Assembly (NCBI GenBank): GCA_934098375.1
Contig: CAKOOC010000002.1
Location: forward strand, 1 to 64,000
Source of the DNA: an uncultured Bacilli bacterium
Lineage (GTDB): Bacteria; Bacillota_I; Bacilli_A; RF39; UBA660
Direction: 5' to 3'
Length of the DNA stretch: 64,000 nucleotides
The translations under genes and the position numbers were made by a program. Of this stretch, positions 1 through 7,700 are shown in pieces. The notes under the pieces were generated by a model. The model saw nothing but the letters and a program-made list of their open reading frames with translations. It searched no databases and was not told the origin of the DNA. Position 1 is the stretch's first letter, and every line of letters starts with the position of its first letter.

Positions 1-445
1 GATGCATTATCAACACTTTTTAATATTGGTAGAAGTGGGATTGTAAGACATATTAACAATATTTATAAAGATGAAGAGTTGGATGAAAATAGCACGTGTG
101 CAAAAATCGCACATATGGGTAATGACCGCAAACAAGTTTATAATACAAAATATTATAATCTTGATATGATTATTTCAGTAGGTTTTAGAGTTAACTCTAA
201 AAAAGCAAATTAAATTTAGAACTTGAACAAATAAAATAATTAAAGATTATATGGTTCAAATTTTTGCATTAAATGATGAAAGATTTTTAAAAGCAAAAAA
301 ATCTGATCAAGAGTATTTTAAAAGATTACTTGAAAAAATTAAATTAATTCGTACAAGCGAGAGAATGTTTTATCAAAGAATTACTGATATATTTGCTGAA
401 TGTATGATACTTTTGTTGTACAACTATAAAAATACAGTAAACTAA
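1..445 (+). pseudogene. RhuM family protein, decayed and cut by the window edge
   Basis: The reading frame open from base 1 gives a RhuM-like middle segment (LFNIGRSGIVRHINNIY, then KIAHMGNDRKQVYN and DMIISVGFRVNSK) and stops at 211-213. The homologous text resumes one base out of phase. It reads FRT, then a TGA at 224-226 where the family usually has Trp, then TNKIIKDYMVQ, ALNDERFLKA and IRTSERMFYQRITDIFAEC. The similarity is lost after about base 405. At least a frameshift near 205-215, a nonsense codon and a damaged 3' end are therefore visible. RhuM proteins are Fic/phage-type accessory proteins of unclear function. The start lies upstream of the window. An apparent 64-residue ORF at 251-445 is only the second half of this gene. 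Family assignment is from recalled conserved text. Confidence 0.75.
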
Positions 446-541
446 AAAATAGTGTAAAAATTCTTTTATATAACTACCATTAATTACATTCTACTGTAAT
501 AAAAAACTATGATTTATTCTTATCCTACATATAATTCATGA

Positions 542-547
542 TATAAT
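542..547 (+). promoter_or_regulatory. -10 box (TATAAT) of the WYL regulator
   Basis: TATAAT lies 19 bases before the chosen ATG at 567, and AGGTGA at 557-562 is the ribosome-binding site. No good -35 hexamer is visible. The upstream ATG at 546 lies inside this -10 box, which argues against it as the start. Confidence 0.5.
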
Positions 548-566
548 GAACGTTATAGGTGATTTT

Positions 567-1169
567 ATGTCTAAAATTTCTAATGTTATAACTATGTTAG
601 AGTTGCTACAATCAGGAAGAAAATATAGTATTAATGAACTTTCTAATAAACTTGAAGTATCAGAAAGAATGATTAGAGTATATAAAGAAGATTTGGAAAA
701 ATCTGGTATATATATAGATACAATAATGGGCCCATATGGAGGTTATGTATTGAATCAATCAGTTCGTATGCCTATTAGAAAATTTAAAATGAAAGATGCA
801 AAATTATTAGATAGGTACATTGCAAATGAAAAAAATAAAGACATAAAAGATGAACTTATATTATTGCAAGAAAAAATTAAAGGTATATACATAGGAAGTA
901 AGCAAGAAGAAAAAGAGTTAAACTTAAAAGATGAAACCGTTAAGAAATATAATTTATTAACAAGAGCTATAAAAGAAAAGAGAAAAGTTAAAATATTATA
1001 TTATTCTTACGGTAAAGGCGAAAATGAAAGAATAATTGATCCCGCTGAAATGTTTTTATATCAAGATGGCTGGTATTGTGCAGCATTTTGCGAAAAGAAA
1101 CAAGACATCAGACATTTTGAATTAAAAAGAATAATAAAGTATGAATTATTAAATGAAACATATGAGTAG
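567..1169 (+). CDS. YafY-type transcriptional regulator (HTH + WYL)
   Basis: A DNA-binding regulator of about 200 residues. The N-terminus is a DeoR-like winged helix (ELSNKLEVSERMIRVYKEDL), followed by MGPYGGYVL, typical of YafY proteins. The C-terminal part (about residues 125-200) is a WYL domain: it carries KVKILYYSY, the strand IDPAEMFLYQDGWYCAAFC and the closing FELKRI. WYL domains sense ligands, often nucleotides or nucleic acid, and many regulate defence or repair genes. The start at 567 is preferred over 546 because AGGTGA sits 5 bases before it. The SIS gene follows 51 bases downstream on the same strand, so co-transcription is plausible. The target is unknown. Confidence 0.8.
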   Translation: MSKISNVITMLELLQSGRKYSINELSNKLEVSERMIRVYKEDLEKSGIYIDTIMGPYGGYVLNQSVRMPIRKFKMKDAKLLDRYIANEKNKDIKDELILLQEKIKGIYIGSKQEEKELNLKDETVKKYNLLTRAIKEKRKVKILYYSYGKGENERIIDPAEMFLYQDGWYCAAFCEKKQDIRHFELKRIIKYELLNETYE

Positions 1170-1220
1170 ACGAAATATTACCTCCTTTTGAGTTATATTG
1201 AACTTGAAAGGAGATTTTTT

Positions 1221-2144
1221 ATGGAAAAAAACATGAAAGTTAATTTTGATTTTTTAAAAGCGAGGGTGATAGATTCATTAGACAATACAGACTTAGAATT
1301 TATTAGAAATGAATTATCTAAATTAAATGAACCAACATTATTTAGTGGTGTTGGTGGATCAAGTGTAGTTAGTGAATTCGGCGCTAAAGTTATTAACACT
1401 AAAAATGGTATAATTTCAGTAAATAGTGAACCAAGAGATTTTTTATACCGAAACAATGGTGCATTTAGAAATGTAATAGCATGTAGTTATAGTGGAAATA
1501 ATTATGGAGTAGAATTATCCTTTTTAAAAGGATTAAAAAAATATTTGCTATCTAATAATTCATTTGATGATCGTGATGTGACTTATTTAAAATACGGTGC
1601 TACCATTGATAAGGAAAGAAGTTTTATATCACTTGGTGCAACATTGATTCCTATAAGTATATTAATGAATTATTATTTAGATGGCAAAAACAGTCCTATA
1701 TTAGATTGTATGGGAGAGTCATCGTTTCATTTTGATTCAGAAAGTGATGTTTATGAAATATTTAGTGGCTATGATACCAGTACCGCAGCAAAATATTTAG
1801 AATCTGCAATGATTGAATCTGGTATTGGCATACCTATAATTCATGATAAGTATTCATATTGTCATGGAAGAAGTACACTTGGTATTAATTATAATAGTAT
1901 AGCGATTTATTATAATAGAAATGCTGAATTTGATCTAATGATGTTAGAAGAACTTAAAAAGTATTATAGTATAATCATCACTATTGATTCTAAATTTAAA
2001 GATCAAATACTAGATGATTTTCAGATGCTTATTCAAAGCATGTATCTAACAAAGTATATTGCAGAAAAAAAATTAAAAGATTTATCCAAAGTAGAATACT
2101 CACCAATAGTAAAAAAATTATATAAATATAGTGGGCGAATTTAA
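1221..2144 (+). CDS. SIS-domain (sugar isomerase-like) protein
   Basis: A 307-residue soluble protein. SIS-like features are the early LFSGVGGSSVVSEFGAKVI segment, which resembles a phosphosugar-binding loop, and VIACSYSGNNYGV, the usual SIS S-x-S-G-x-(T/N) loop. A second half-domain contains ESGIGIPIIHDKYSYCHGRS, reminiscent of the GlmS/FrlB second SIS lobe. It may bind or isomerise a phosphosugar, but no specific enzyme could be named. AAAGGAGA at 1207-1214 fixes the ATG at 1221; an in-frame ATG at 1188 lacks such a site. It lies directly downstream of the WYL regulator and may be its target or co-regulated partner. Confidence 0.6.
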   Translation: MEKNMKVNFDFLKARVIDSLDNTDLEFIRNELSKLNEPTLFSGVGGSSVVSEFGAKVINTKNGIISVNSEPRDFLYRNNGAFRNVIACSYSGNNYGVELSFLKGLKKYLLSNNSFDDRDVTYLKYGATIDKERSFISLGATLIPISILMNYYLDGKNSPILDCMGESSFHFDSESDVYEIFSGYDTSTAAKYLESAMIESGIGIPIIHDKYSYCHGRSTLGINYNSIAIYYNRNAEFDLMMLEELKKYYSIIITIDSKFKDQILDDFQMLIQSMYLTKYIAEKKLKDLSKVEYSPIVKKLYKYSGRI

Positions 2145-2468
2145 ACACATTAATTTTTCTCTTTATGTTCAGTATGTTGCTTATTTTTTAAAATTATAAT
2201 ATAACTTATTTGGCAGTATATTATCAATTAATAAATAACTTCGATAATAACAAAATCATTATTTAATATTGGTTGTTATAATGTTCTTTTATATAAATAT
2301 AAAGGAACTTAGTAAAGAACCTATAATAATCAAATAGTAGCCTTTTAATTATATATAAATTAAATTATGTGGTTCATACTTGGATACATAAACTTTCATA
2401 AAAATAATAAAAACAATATTGTAGTAAATATGATAAAATAATAAAAGAATTATAAGAAGGTGATTTAT
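2145..2468 (+). other. Intergenic region, 324 bases, with an imperfect hairpin
   Basis: AT-rich and without a supportable gene. An inverted repeat at 2283-2308 pairs GTTCTTTTATA with TATAAAGGAAC with one mismatch; no T-run follows it. GTTCTT and AAGAAC-like words recur at 2303-2320. An AAGGTGA ribosome-binding site at 2457-2463 belongs to the next gene. Confidence 0.4.
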
Positions 2469-3029
2469 TTGACAATTGAAGAAATAATATATAATGAAGT
2501 AAAAAATAGATGCGAACTTCCAACAAATGCATATGGAATAGGTGCTTGGGACCATCATATTAAAACAGTGTATGAACTTGCAAAGAAATATGCAAATGAA
2601 TATGGTGCTAATATAGAAATTGTATCTTTAGCAGCTCTTCTTCATGACATAGCAAGTGTCACAGATGTAAATTTTACAGAAGAACATCATATAATCGGAG
2701 CCCAAATTGCTGAAGAACTTTTGTTAAAAGAAAAATATCCTAAAAATAAAATCGAATTAATAAAAAAATGTATTTTAAATCATCGAGGAAGTAGATTAAC
2801 TGAAAAAACTTCGCCTGAAGAAATATGTCTAGCTGATTCAGATGCTATGGCTCACTTTTATAATATACCTTCATTACTAAGCATGGTCTACAGAGAAAAG
2901 AACTTGTCAATTGATGAGGGAAGCAAATTTGTTATGGATAAACTTAATAGAAGTTATAACAAAATGTCTGAAAAAGGTAAAAAGCTTGTTGAAAAACAAT
3001 ATAATTCAGCAAAAGAAGTGCTGAAATAA
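2469..3029 (+). CDS. HD-domain phosphohydrolase
   Basis: A metal-dependent phosphohydrolase of about 186 residues. The HD signature is split as usual: an early His in AWDHHIKTVYELAKKYA, the HD doublet in SLAALLHDIASV, then EEHHIIGAQIAEELL and CILNHRG, and a late Asp in LADSDAMAHF. This arrangement matches the small standalone HD family that acts on nucleotides or other phosphoesters; the substrate is unknown. TTG at 2469 is chosen because AAGGTGA ends six bases before it. GTG at 2460 would overlap the ribosome-binding site. The gene stands alone, with a promoter-bearing gap on each side. Confidence 0.8.
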   Translation: MTIEEIIYNEVKNRCELPTNAYGIGAWDHHIKTVYELAKKYANEYGANIEIVSLAALLHDIASVTDVNFTEEHHIIGAQIAEELLLKEKYPKNKIELIKKCILNHRGSRLTEKTSPEEICLADSDAMAHFYNIPSLLSMVYREKNLSIDEGSKFVMDKLNRSYNKMSEKGKKLVEKQYNSAKEVLK

Positions 3030-3091
3030 TAAATCAAATTTGGTCGAGTTAGTAGAATTAACAAATAAATTTAATTCTAAAATAATTTTGG

Positions 3092-3097
3092 TATAAT
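3092..3097 (+). promoter_or_regulatory. -10 box (TATAAT) of the phosphotransferase gene
   Basis: A perfect TATAAT is 20 bases before the GTG start at 3118, with AGGTGA between them. The -35 region is AT-rich and not recognisable. Confidence 0.5.
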
Positions 3098-3117
3098 TTA
3101 AACAAGGTGATAAAAAA

Positions 3118-4038
3118 GTGGATAAAATAATAACACAAATAGTTAATTGTCATTCAAAATTATTTGGCTTAAATCCCTGTATTGAAAAAATAAATGTAGG
3201 ATTTACTAATACATTATATAAAGTTAATGATTCATATATAATAAAAATCTGTACTGATAAATCTAATGAAAAAGAATTTAAACAAGAAATTAATTTTTAT
3301 AACTCAAATAAAGAAAATTCTTTAATACCTAAATTATATTATGCGAATTTAGAAAAAACAGAAGTTCCTTATTTTTACGAAATTTTAGAAAAAGTAAATG
3401 GAGTTTCTCTATTTAATGTTTGGCATACTTTTAACGAAGAAGAGCGCGAAAATGTCGTAAAAGAAATATGCACTGCAATGAAACAAATGCATAATGTTAA
3501 AGGGACAAGTTACGATTGGAGCAAATTTCTAAAAAAACGTTATAATTCTTTATTTAGGAAAATTAAACCATTAAATATTTTCAGCAAAGAAGAAATAAGT
3601 TTACTAAATCGTGCATATTTACTTTTTGATAAATATCTTAAATCAGATGAATTTGTTTTGGTGCACAATGATCTTCATTTTGATAACATAATTGTAAATA
3701 ATGGAAAAATTAAAATTATTGATTTTGAAAGATCAATGTATGCCCCAAAAGATTTTGAATTAGATATTATTTATAGAATGATAAGAAAACCATGGAAATT
3801 CGCTAGCGAAGAAACCGAAAAATATACCAATAAAAGTGATTACTCAAATATAATGACCTATATCAGTAGGTATTATCCAGAACTTTTCACTGACCCTAGT
3901 TTGTCAAAAAGGTTAGCTATATATGACATAGTTTATTTTTTGAATCAACTATTATTATATCCTAGTCTATATGAATTAAAAAATGATGTTTTACTTGCCG
4001 CTAGTAACGTTGTTGCAAATAACAATATATTAAATTAA
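3118..4038 (+). CDS. Aminoglycoside-phosphotransferase-like kinase (APH family)
   Basis: A 306-residue protein-kinase-fold small-molecule kinase. An N-lobe lysine lies in SYIIKIC. The catalytic loop is HNDLHFDNIIV, the APH/Brenner pattern H-x-D-x4-N, and the metal-binding segment is KIIDFERS. Substrates in the family include aminoglycosides, choline, homoserine and other alcohols, and sequence alone does not choose between them. The start is GTG with AGGTGA nine bases upstream. The acetyltransferase follows 32 bases downstream of the stop, and both could share a transcript. A direct role in drug resistance should not be assumed. Confidence 0.8.
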   Translation: MDKIITQIVNCHSKLFGLNPCIEKINVGFTNTLYKVNDSYIIKICTDKSNEKEFKQEINFYNSNKENSLIPKLYYANLEKTEVPYFYEILEKVNGVSLFNVWHTFNEEERENVVKEICTAMKQMHNVKGTSYDWSKFLKKRYNSLFRKIKPLNIFSKEEISLLNRAYLLFDKYLKSDEFVLVHNDLHFDNIIVNNGKIKIIDFERSMYAPKDFELDIIYRMIRKPWKFASEETEKYTNKSDYSNIMTYISRYYPELFTDPSLSKRLAIYDIVYFLNQLLLYPSLYELKNDVLLAASNVVANNNILN

Positions 4039-4070
4039 ACTTATAAAGAATAATAATTAAGGAGAAAATT

Positions 4071-4136
4071 ATGAAAAATATTACGGTTAAAGAATTAGAA
4101 ACAGAAAGATTATATCAAGAAACCTACAATGAATGA
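4071..4136 (+). pseudogene. Frameshifted 5' end of the GNAT acetyltransferase gene
   Basis: AAGGAG at 4059-4064 and ATG at 4071 open a frame reading MKNITVKELETERLYQETYNE, which stops at 4134. The first 14 residues are the standard start of RimJ/RimL-type acetyltransferases (LETERL). In the family this is followed by a text like ILRKPT, and KKPT is found in the other frame directly before the ATG at 4129. About two bases appear to be missing between 4110 and 4117. Either the gene has lost its natural start or the assembly has an error here. Confidence 0.75.
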
Positions 4137-4764
4137 ACAATTAGCCTTATGGAGTATTTTAAAATCCGAGAAAGTAAATAGATATTATTTTCCAACACCT
4201 GATCGAATTTTCATTAAAAACAATTTAAGAAAAGATAATATTGCTGATTTAAAAGAAGCAAGAAAAATATTTTTAAAACAACTAACTGATTGGGATAGAC
4301 AACTACCATTCTATGAAAAGAAAATAAAGGATATTCAAGATGGTGATAATAATCAAAAGTTTACTTGGTCAATATTCTTAAAAAACGGAGAAGTAATCGG
4401 TCAAATAACTGTTCAGCCGTGCGATAAGTATCCGAATAATCCAGAAATAAGAGATGTAGGATGGTTTATAGATCCTAAATATCAAGGTCAAGGATATGGT
4501 ACTGAAGCAGCTTTAGAAGTCTTAAGATATATGTTTGAAGAAGTAGAAATAGAAAAAATCATAACATCAGCTGCAATAATAAATGAAGGTTCCTGGAAAA
4601 TTATGGAAAGATTAGGTTTTGAAAGAATTGGAGAAAAACAATCTACATATTTTGATGAAGATGATAATATTTTAATGAGTTATTGTTATGTTGGTGATAA
4701 AGCTAAATTTTTTAAAAAAAATAAATTTAAAGGTTTGCATTTAAAAAAATTTCAACAACAATAA
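4129..4764 (+). CDS. GNAT family N-acetyltransferase (probably missing its N-terminus)
   Basis: A 211-residue open frame with the GNAT acetyl-CoA site: WFIDPKYQGQGYGTEAALEV contains the Q-x-x-G-x-G pyrophosphate loop, followed by the typical INEGSWKIMERLGFERIGE. It resembles RimJ/RimL-type acetylases acting on protein N-termini or small amines; the substrate is unknown. The first strand of the fold is encoded upstream in another frame (4071-4136). The ATG at 4129 has no ribosome-binding site, so the frame may be poorly translated or the gene inactive. An unusually basic tail (KFFKKNKFKGLHLKKF) ends the protein. Confidence 0.75.
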   Translation: MNEQLALWSILKSEKVNRYYFPTPDRIFIKNNLRKDNIADLKEARKIFLKQLTDWDRQLPFYEKKIKDIQDGDNNQKFTWSIFLKNGEVIGQITVQPCDKYPNNPEIRDVGWFIDPKYQGQGYGTEAALEVLRYMFEEVEIEKIITSAAIINEGSWKIMERLGFERIGEKQSTYFDEDDNILMSYCYVGDKAKFFKKNKFKGLHLKKFQQQ

Positions 4765-4830
4765 CTAAGTATCTTTATATATTAATGCGTTAATTAAATA
4801 AATATGCTATTATTAAAATAAGGTGAACCA

Positions 4831-5856
4831 ATGAAAAATAAAAATAGCAAAGTAATATTTATGATGATTTTAATAACAATTATTGAAAGTGCAAAAACAT
4901 TATATTTTTTAACAGTGCAAATTAATAATGGAATCTTTAAGCCATTTATCATCAATAATATTTGTATAGATTTACTTATTTTGCTAATATTTTTTATCAT
5001 AATATATAATTATAGAAAAAATTATCTTAAATTCGAAAAGTTTGATTTATATAGACATATCGATTTTAAAAATGTTTCACCGTTGTATGCTGGGGAAATA
5101 TTAAATATTAAAACATTACCTTTAAATAAAATATTAATAATAATTTATGGACTAATAGATCAAAAAATAATTAACGTTAGATATGATAATGAAAAAACAT
5201 ATATTAGACTAAATAAAAATATAGATTTAGAAACTATTAACAAATTAAAATATTATGAATCTGCGCTTATCAAAATCATATTTAATTCTAGTACTGATTT
5301 TTCTGAATATGAATTGTCAGAAATAATAAGTTGTATCAAAAAAGATAAGCAAAAACTTCTTTATATTGAAACAATATTAAATGAATTAAAAAGTGAAATG
5401 GATCTAAAATATTATCAATCGTTTATCGATTATTTAGATACATTACCTAAATTTTTAAACTATATTATTGGCTGTGAGATTGTTTTAACTATTATACCAA
5501 TGTTACCAATTATAGCTTTAATAATAAAGTATGAAATATATTATGCACTGCTTGTTTATGTTCCTTGGATTTTTATAATTATATTATGTTTTTCTATTAA
5601 ATTTGTTCGTAAACAGTACATACTTGAAATTAATAAGTTAAGAGGATTATATAATTTTTTAACCGATTTTTCCAACTTTAAAAATCTTGGGATTAAATAC
5701 ATTGAAATATATGAAGAGTATTATTTATATGCTTTATCCTTTAATTTAGCAAGTAAAGTTATAAAACAATATGATATTAATAATCTATTATCAAATCACA
5801 GTTCAAATAGAAAATATTTATATATCGACATAAAGGAAGATGAAAAAGATGAATGA
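4831..5856 (+). CDS. DUF2207-like membrane protein (short form)
   Basis: A 341-residue membrane protein. Two hydrophobic segments lie near residues 8-25 and 42-60, and a further pair near 210-260. The soluble stretch between them contains SPLYAGEIL and IIIYGLIDQKIINV, like the C-terminal half of DUF2207/YciQ proteins. The late segment YYLYALSFNLASKVIKQ matches the family's closing region. Full-length relatives carry an extracellular N-terminal domain that is absent here. AGGTGA precedes the ATG. It overlaps the next small membrane gene by 8 bases, so the two are probably translated together. Function unknown. Confidence 0.55.
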   Translation: MKNKNSKVIFMMILITIIESAKTLYFLTVQINNGIFKPFIINNICIDLLILLIFFIIIYNYRKNYLKFEKFDLYRHIDFKNVSPLYAGEILNIKTLPLNKILIIIYGLIDQKIINVRYDNEKTYIRLNKNIDLETINKLKYYESALIKIIFNSSTDFSEYELSEIISCIKKDKQKLLYIETILNELKSEMDLKYYQSFIDYLDTLPKFLNYIIGCEIVLTIIPMLPIIALIIKYEIYYALLVYVPWIFIIILCFSIKFVRKQYILEINKLRGLYNFLTDFSNFKNLGIKYIEIYEEYYLYALSFNLASKVIKQYDINNLLSNHSSNRKYLYIDIKEDEKDE

Positions 5857-6181
5857 AATGCTTATTTTAAAAATATTTTTTGTTATTTCTTGTTTGCTAC
5901 TTTTATTATCATTTATAGGAATGCTTTTTTCTAGAAAAAATAAAGATTCATATTTTTTTATAATTTCTCTACTAATTGCACTATCCATAATAACAACTAT
6001 AATTGCGTCATATAATTATATAAAGTTGCATGGTACTGAAGTAAAATTTATAGTTTTATTTTATTCTTTTTTTGCTGTTATAGATGTTTTTATGTTAATA
6101 GAAGGATATCATTCAGTTTTAAGTCACAATAAAAGCAAGCTATATGATAAAGAACAAAATCGCCAAGATAATTGGAAATGA
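5849..6181 (+). CDS. Small membrane protein, unknown function
   Basis: About 110 residues with three hydrophobic segments: LKIFFVISCLLLLLSFIGM, IISLLIALSIITTIIASY and KFIVLFYSFFAVIDVFMLIE. A hydrophilic tail follows (DKEQNRQDNWK). The start overlaps the end of the DUF2207-like gene. ATG 5849 is preferred to 5840 because AAAGGA at 5832-5837 is better spaced. No family recognised. It ends shortly before a strong hairpin, making a two-gene operon. Confidence 0.6.
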   Translation: MNEMLILKIFFVISCLLLLLSFIGMLFSRKNKDSYFFIISLLIALSIITTIIASYNYIKLHGTEVKFIVLFYSFFAVIDVFMLIEGYHSVLSHNKSKLYDKEQNRQDNWK

Positions 6182-6210
6182 TCTATTTATAAATATATAT
6201 AAATATCAAT

Positions 6211-6244
6211 ATAAAAACGAATTAGCAATTAATTCGCTTTTTAT
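6211..6244 (+). terminator. Rho-independent terminator of the two-gene membrane operon
   Basis: ATAAAAACGAATTA pairs with TAATTCG-C-TTTTTAT around the loop GCAAT. The A-rich and T-rich flanks make it potentially bidirectional. Confidence 0.75.
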
Positions 6245-6317
6245 ATTAAAAATTAAATTTTTCTTTACAATCTTTTCATCAATATTTGACACAAAATACA
6301 AATTTATTAAAATAATA

Positions 6318-6326
6318 TGCTATAAT
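6318..6326 (+). promoter_or_regulatory. Extended -10 promoter (TGCTATAAT)
   Basis: TGCTATAAT lies about 30 bases before the ATG at 6357, with TATGGAGG serving as ribosome-binding site. A TTGACA at 6286-6291 is 29 bases from the -10, too far for a normal spacer, so the extended -10 probably drives transcription. Confidence 0.55.
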
Positions 6327-6356
6327 CATTTATGTTATTTATAGTATGGAGGTATC

Positions 6357-7301
6357 ATGAAAAATATAACCGTTATTGGTGGCGGCGTTCTAGGCTCACA
6401 AATCGCCTTGCAAGCGGCTTACTGTAATTTTGATGTAACAATTTATTTAAGAAGTATAGAAAGTATGAAAAAAACGCAAAATAAAATATTAGCGTTTAAA
6501 GAGGAATATATAAAAGCTATAAAATTAATGGGAACTGCGGAAGGAAAGACTATGTCAGCATGGTGTCGTGGTTTAGCTACTTATGATAATTTTGATGAAA
6601 AAGAGTGTCTTGCCAAAGTAGAAAGTGCTCTAAATAATATCAAATATGAATTAGATTTAAAAAAATCAGTTGCTAACGCTGATTTAGTAATTGAATCTTT
6701 AACTGAAAATTTTGATATTAAGAAAAATATGTTTTTATCCCTTTCAAAGATTCTTCCTGCAAGTACCATTATTGTAACTAACTCTTCAACTTTACTTCCT
6801 AGTAAATTAGCCAAATACACGGGAAGACCTGATAAATTTCTTGCTCTTCATTTTGCCAATTCAATATGGAAAAATAATACTGCCGAAGTAATGAAGCATG
6901 ACAAAACAAGTGAAGAAAGTTTTAATAAAGTTTTAGAATTTGCTAAAAACATCAATATGATTGCACTTCCCCTTCAAAAAGAAAAATCCGGCTATCTTCT
7001 TAATTCCATGTTAATTCCCTTTCTATTTTCTTCATTAGATTTATATGTTAATGGTGTATCTACTCCTGAATATATTGATAAAGCCTGGGTTTTAGGAACC
7101 GGTGCACCGGAAGGCCCTTTTCAAATATTAGATGTAATTGGTTTAAATACTGCTTATGAAATAGTAAAAATGTATTTAAAGATACCTTCATTTTTAGCAC
7201 CATATAATTTCAAAAAAATGGCTGAACTTTTAGAAAAATATGTAAAAGAAGGTAAATTAGGAAAATCTACCAAGGAAGGATTTTATAAATATGAAAAATA
7301 A
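6357..7301 (+). CDS. 3-hydroxyacyl-CoA dehydrogenase family protein
   Basis: A 314-residue NAD-dependent oxidoreductase. The N-terminal Rossmann loop is VIGGGVLGSQIA (G-x-G-x-x-G). The NAD domain continues with ADLVIESLTENFDIKKN and TIIVTNSSTLLPS, typical of 3-hydroxybutyryl-CoA dehydrogenases. ALHFAN holds the family's catalytic His. The C-terminal helical domain contains GYLLNSMLIPFL and a closing GKSTKEGFYKY, also typical. It probably reduces or oxidises a 3-hydroxyacyl thioester; the chain length is not visible. No other fatty-acid or butyrate gene is nearby, so its pathway is unclear. It overlaps the lipoprotein gene by 11 bases. Confidence 0.85.
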   Translation: MKNITVIGGGVLGSQIALQAAYCNFDVTIYLRSIESMKKTQNKILAFKEEYIKAIKLMGTAEGKTMSAWCRGLATYDNFDEKECLAKVESALNNIKYELDLKKSVANADLVIESLTENFDIKKNMFLSLSKILPASTIIVTNSSTLLPSKLAKYTGRPDKFLALHFANSIWKNNTAEVMKHDKTSEESFNKVLEFAKNINMIALPLQKEKSGYLLNSMLIPFLFSSLDLYVNGVSTPEYIDKAWVLGTGAPEGPFQILDVIGLNTAYEIVKMYLKIPSFLAPYNFKKMAELLEKYVKEGKLGKSTKEGFYKYEK

Positions 7302-7698
7302 TCTATTTAAAAACATAATAATTATCTTTTGTGCTTTTCTATTATGCGGGTGCTCTTCAGAAGAAAATGAACAAATACCTCAAGATAAAATTAAAGAAAC
7401 TATTAATACCAATTTAGAAAAAATTATGAGTGTATCCGATGCAACTTCATCAAATCCTTATGACTACACCCAAAATGAATATTATCAAAACATAATCGCC
7501 ATAGGAAAGCAGGCTCTTCCGGTTATAGAAGAAATGTATGAAAATAAAGAACTAAATAGTTTGAATGCTTACATTGCTGCGCTTGCCATCCAAGAAATTG
7601 CTGATTGCAATTTATATGAAAAATATAATATTGATTGGATTAATGCCGATGAGTTTTTTGCAAACTGGAAAACTAAAAATTGTGGTTTAAAAAATTAA
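7291..7698 (+). CDS. Small lipoprotein, unknown function
   Basis: A 135-residue protein with a lipoprotein signal: basic MKNNLFKN, hydrophobic core, lipobox LLCGC with the acylated Cys at about residue 21. The mature part is mostly helical and contains a HEAT-like stretch (QALPVIEEMYENKELNSLNAYIAALAIQEIADC). The start overlaps the dehydrogenase stop, so it is translationally coupled. It converges on the NHEJ operon with only two bases between stop codons. Function unknown. Confidence 0.7.
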   Translation: MKNNLFKNIIIIFCAFLLCGCSSEENEQIPQDKIKETINTNLEKIMSVSDATSSNPYDYTQNEYYQNIIAIGKQALPVIEEMYENKELNSLNAYIAALAIQEIADCNLYEKYNIDWINADEFFANWKTKNCGLKN

Positions 7699-7700
7699 TT

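Noticed and set aside
2349..2558. Minus-strand 69-residue frame
   Set aside because: It overlaps the HD gene, has no ribosome-binding site and reads as low-complexity hydrophobic text.
3118..4764. Antibiotic-resistance cassette made of the APH-like kinase and acetyltransferase
   Set aside because: Both belong to broad families with many housekeeping substrates, the acetyltransferase is damaged, and no mobile element flanks them.
6286..6291. TTGACA as -35 box for the 6357 gene
   Set aside because: It is 29 bases from the TATAAT; normal spacers are 16-18 bases.
6144..6344. Plus-strand 66-residue frame after the small membrane gene
   Set aside because: It translates the terminator hairpin and the following promoter region; no ribosome-binding site.
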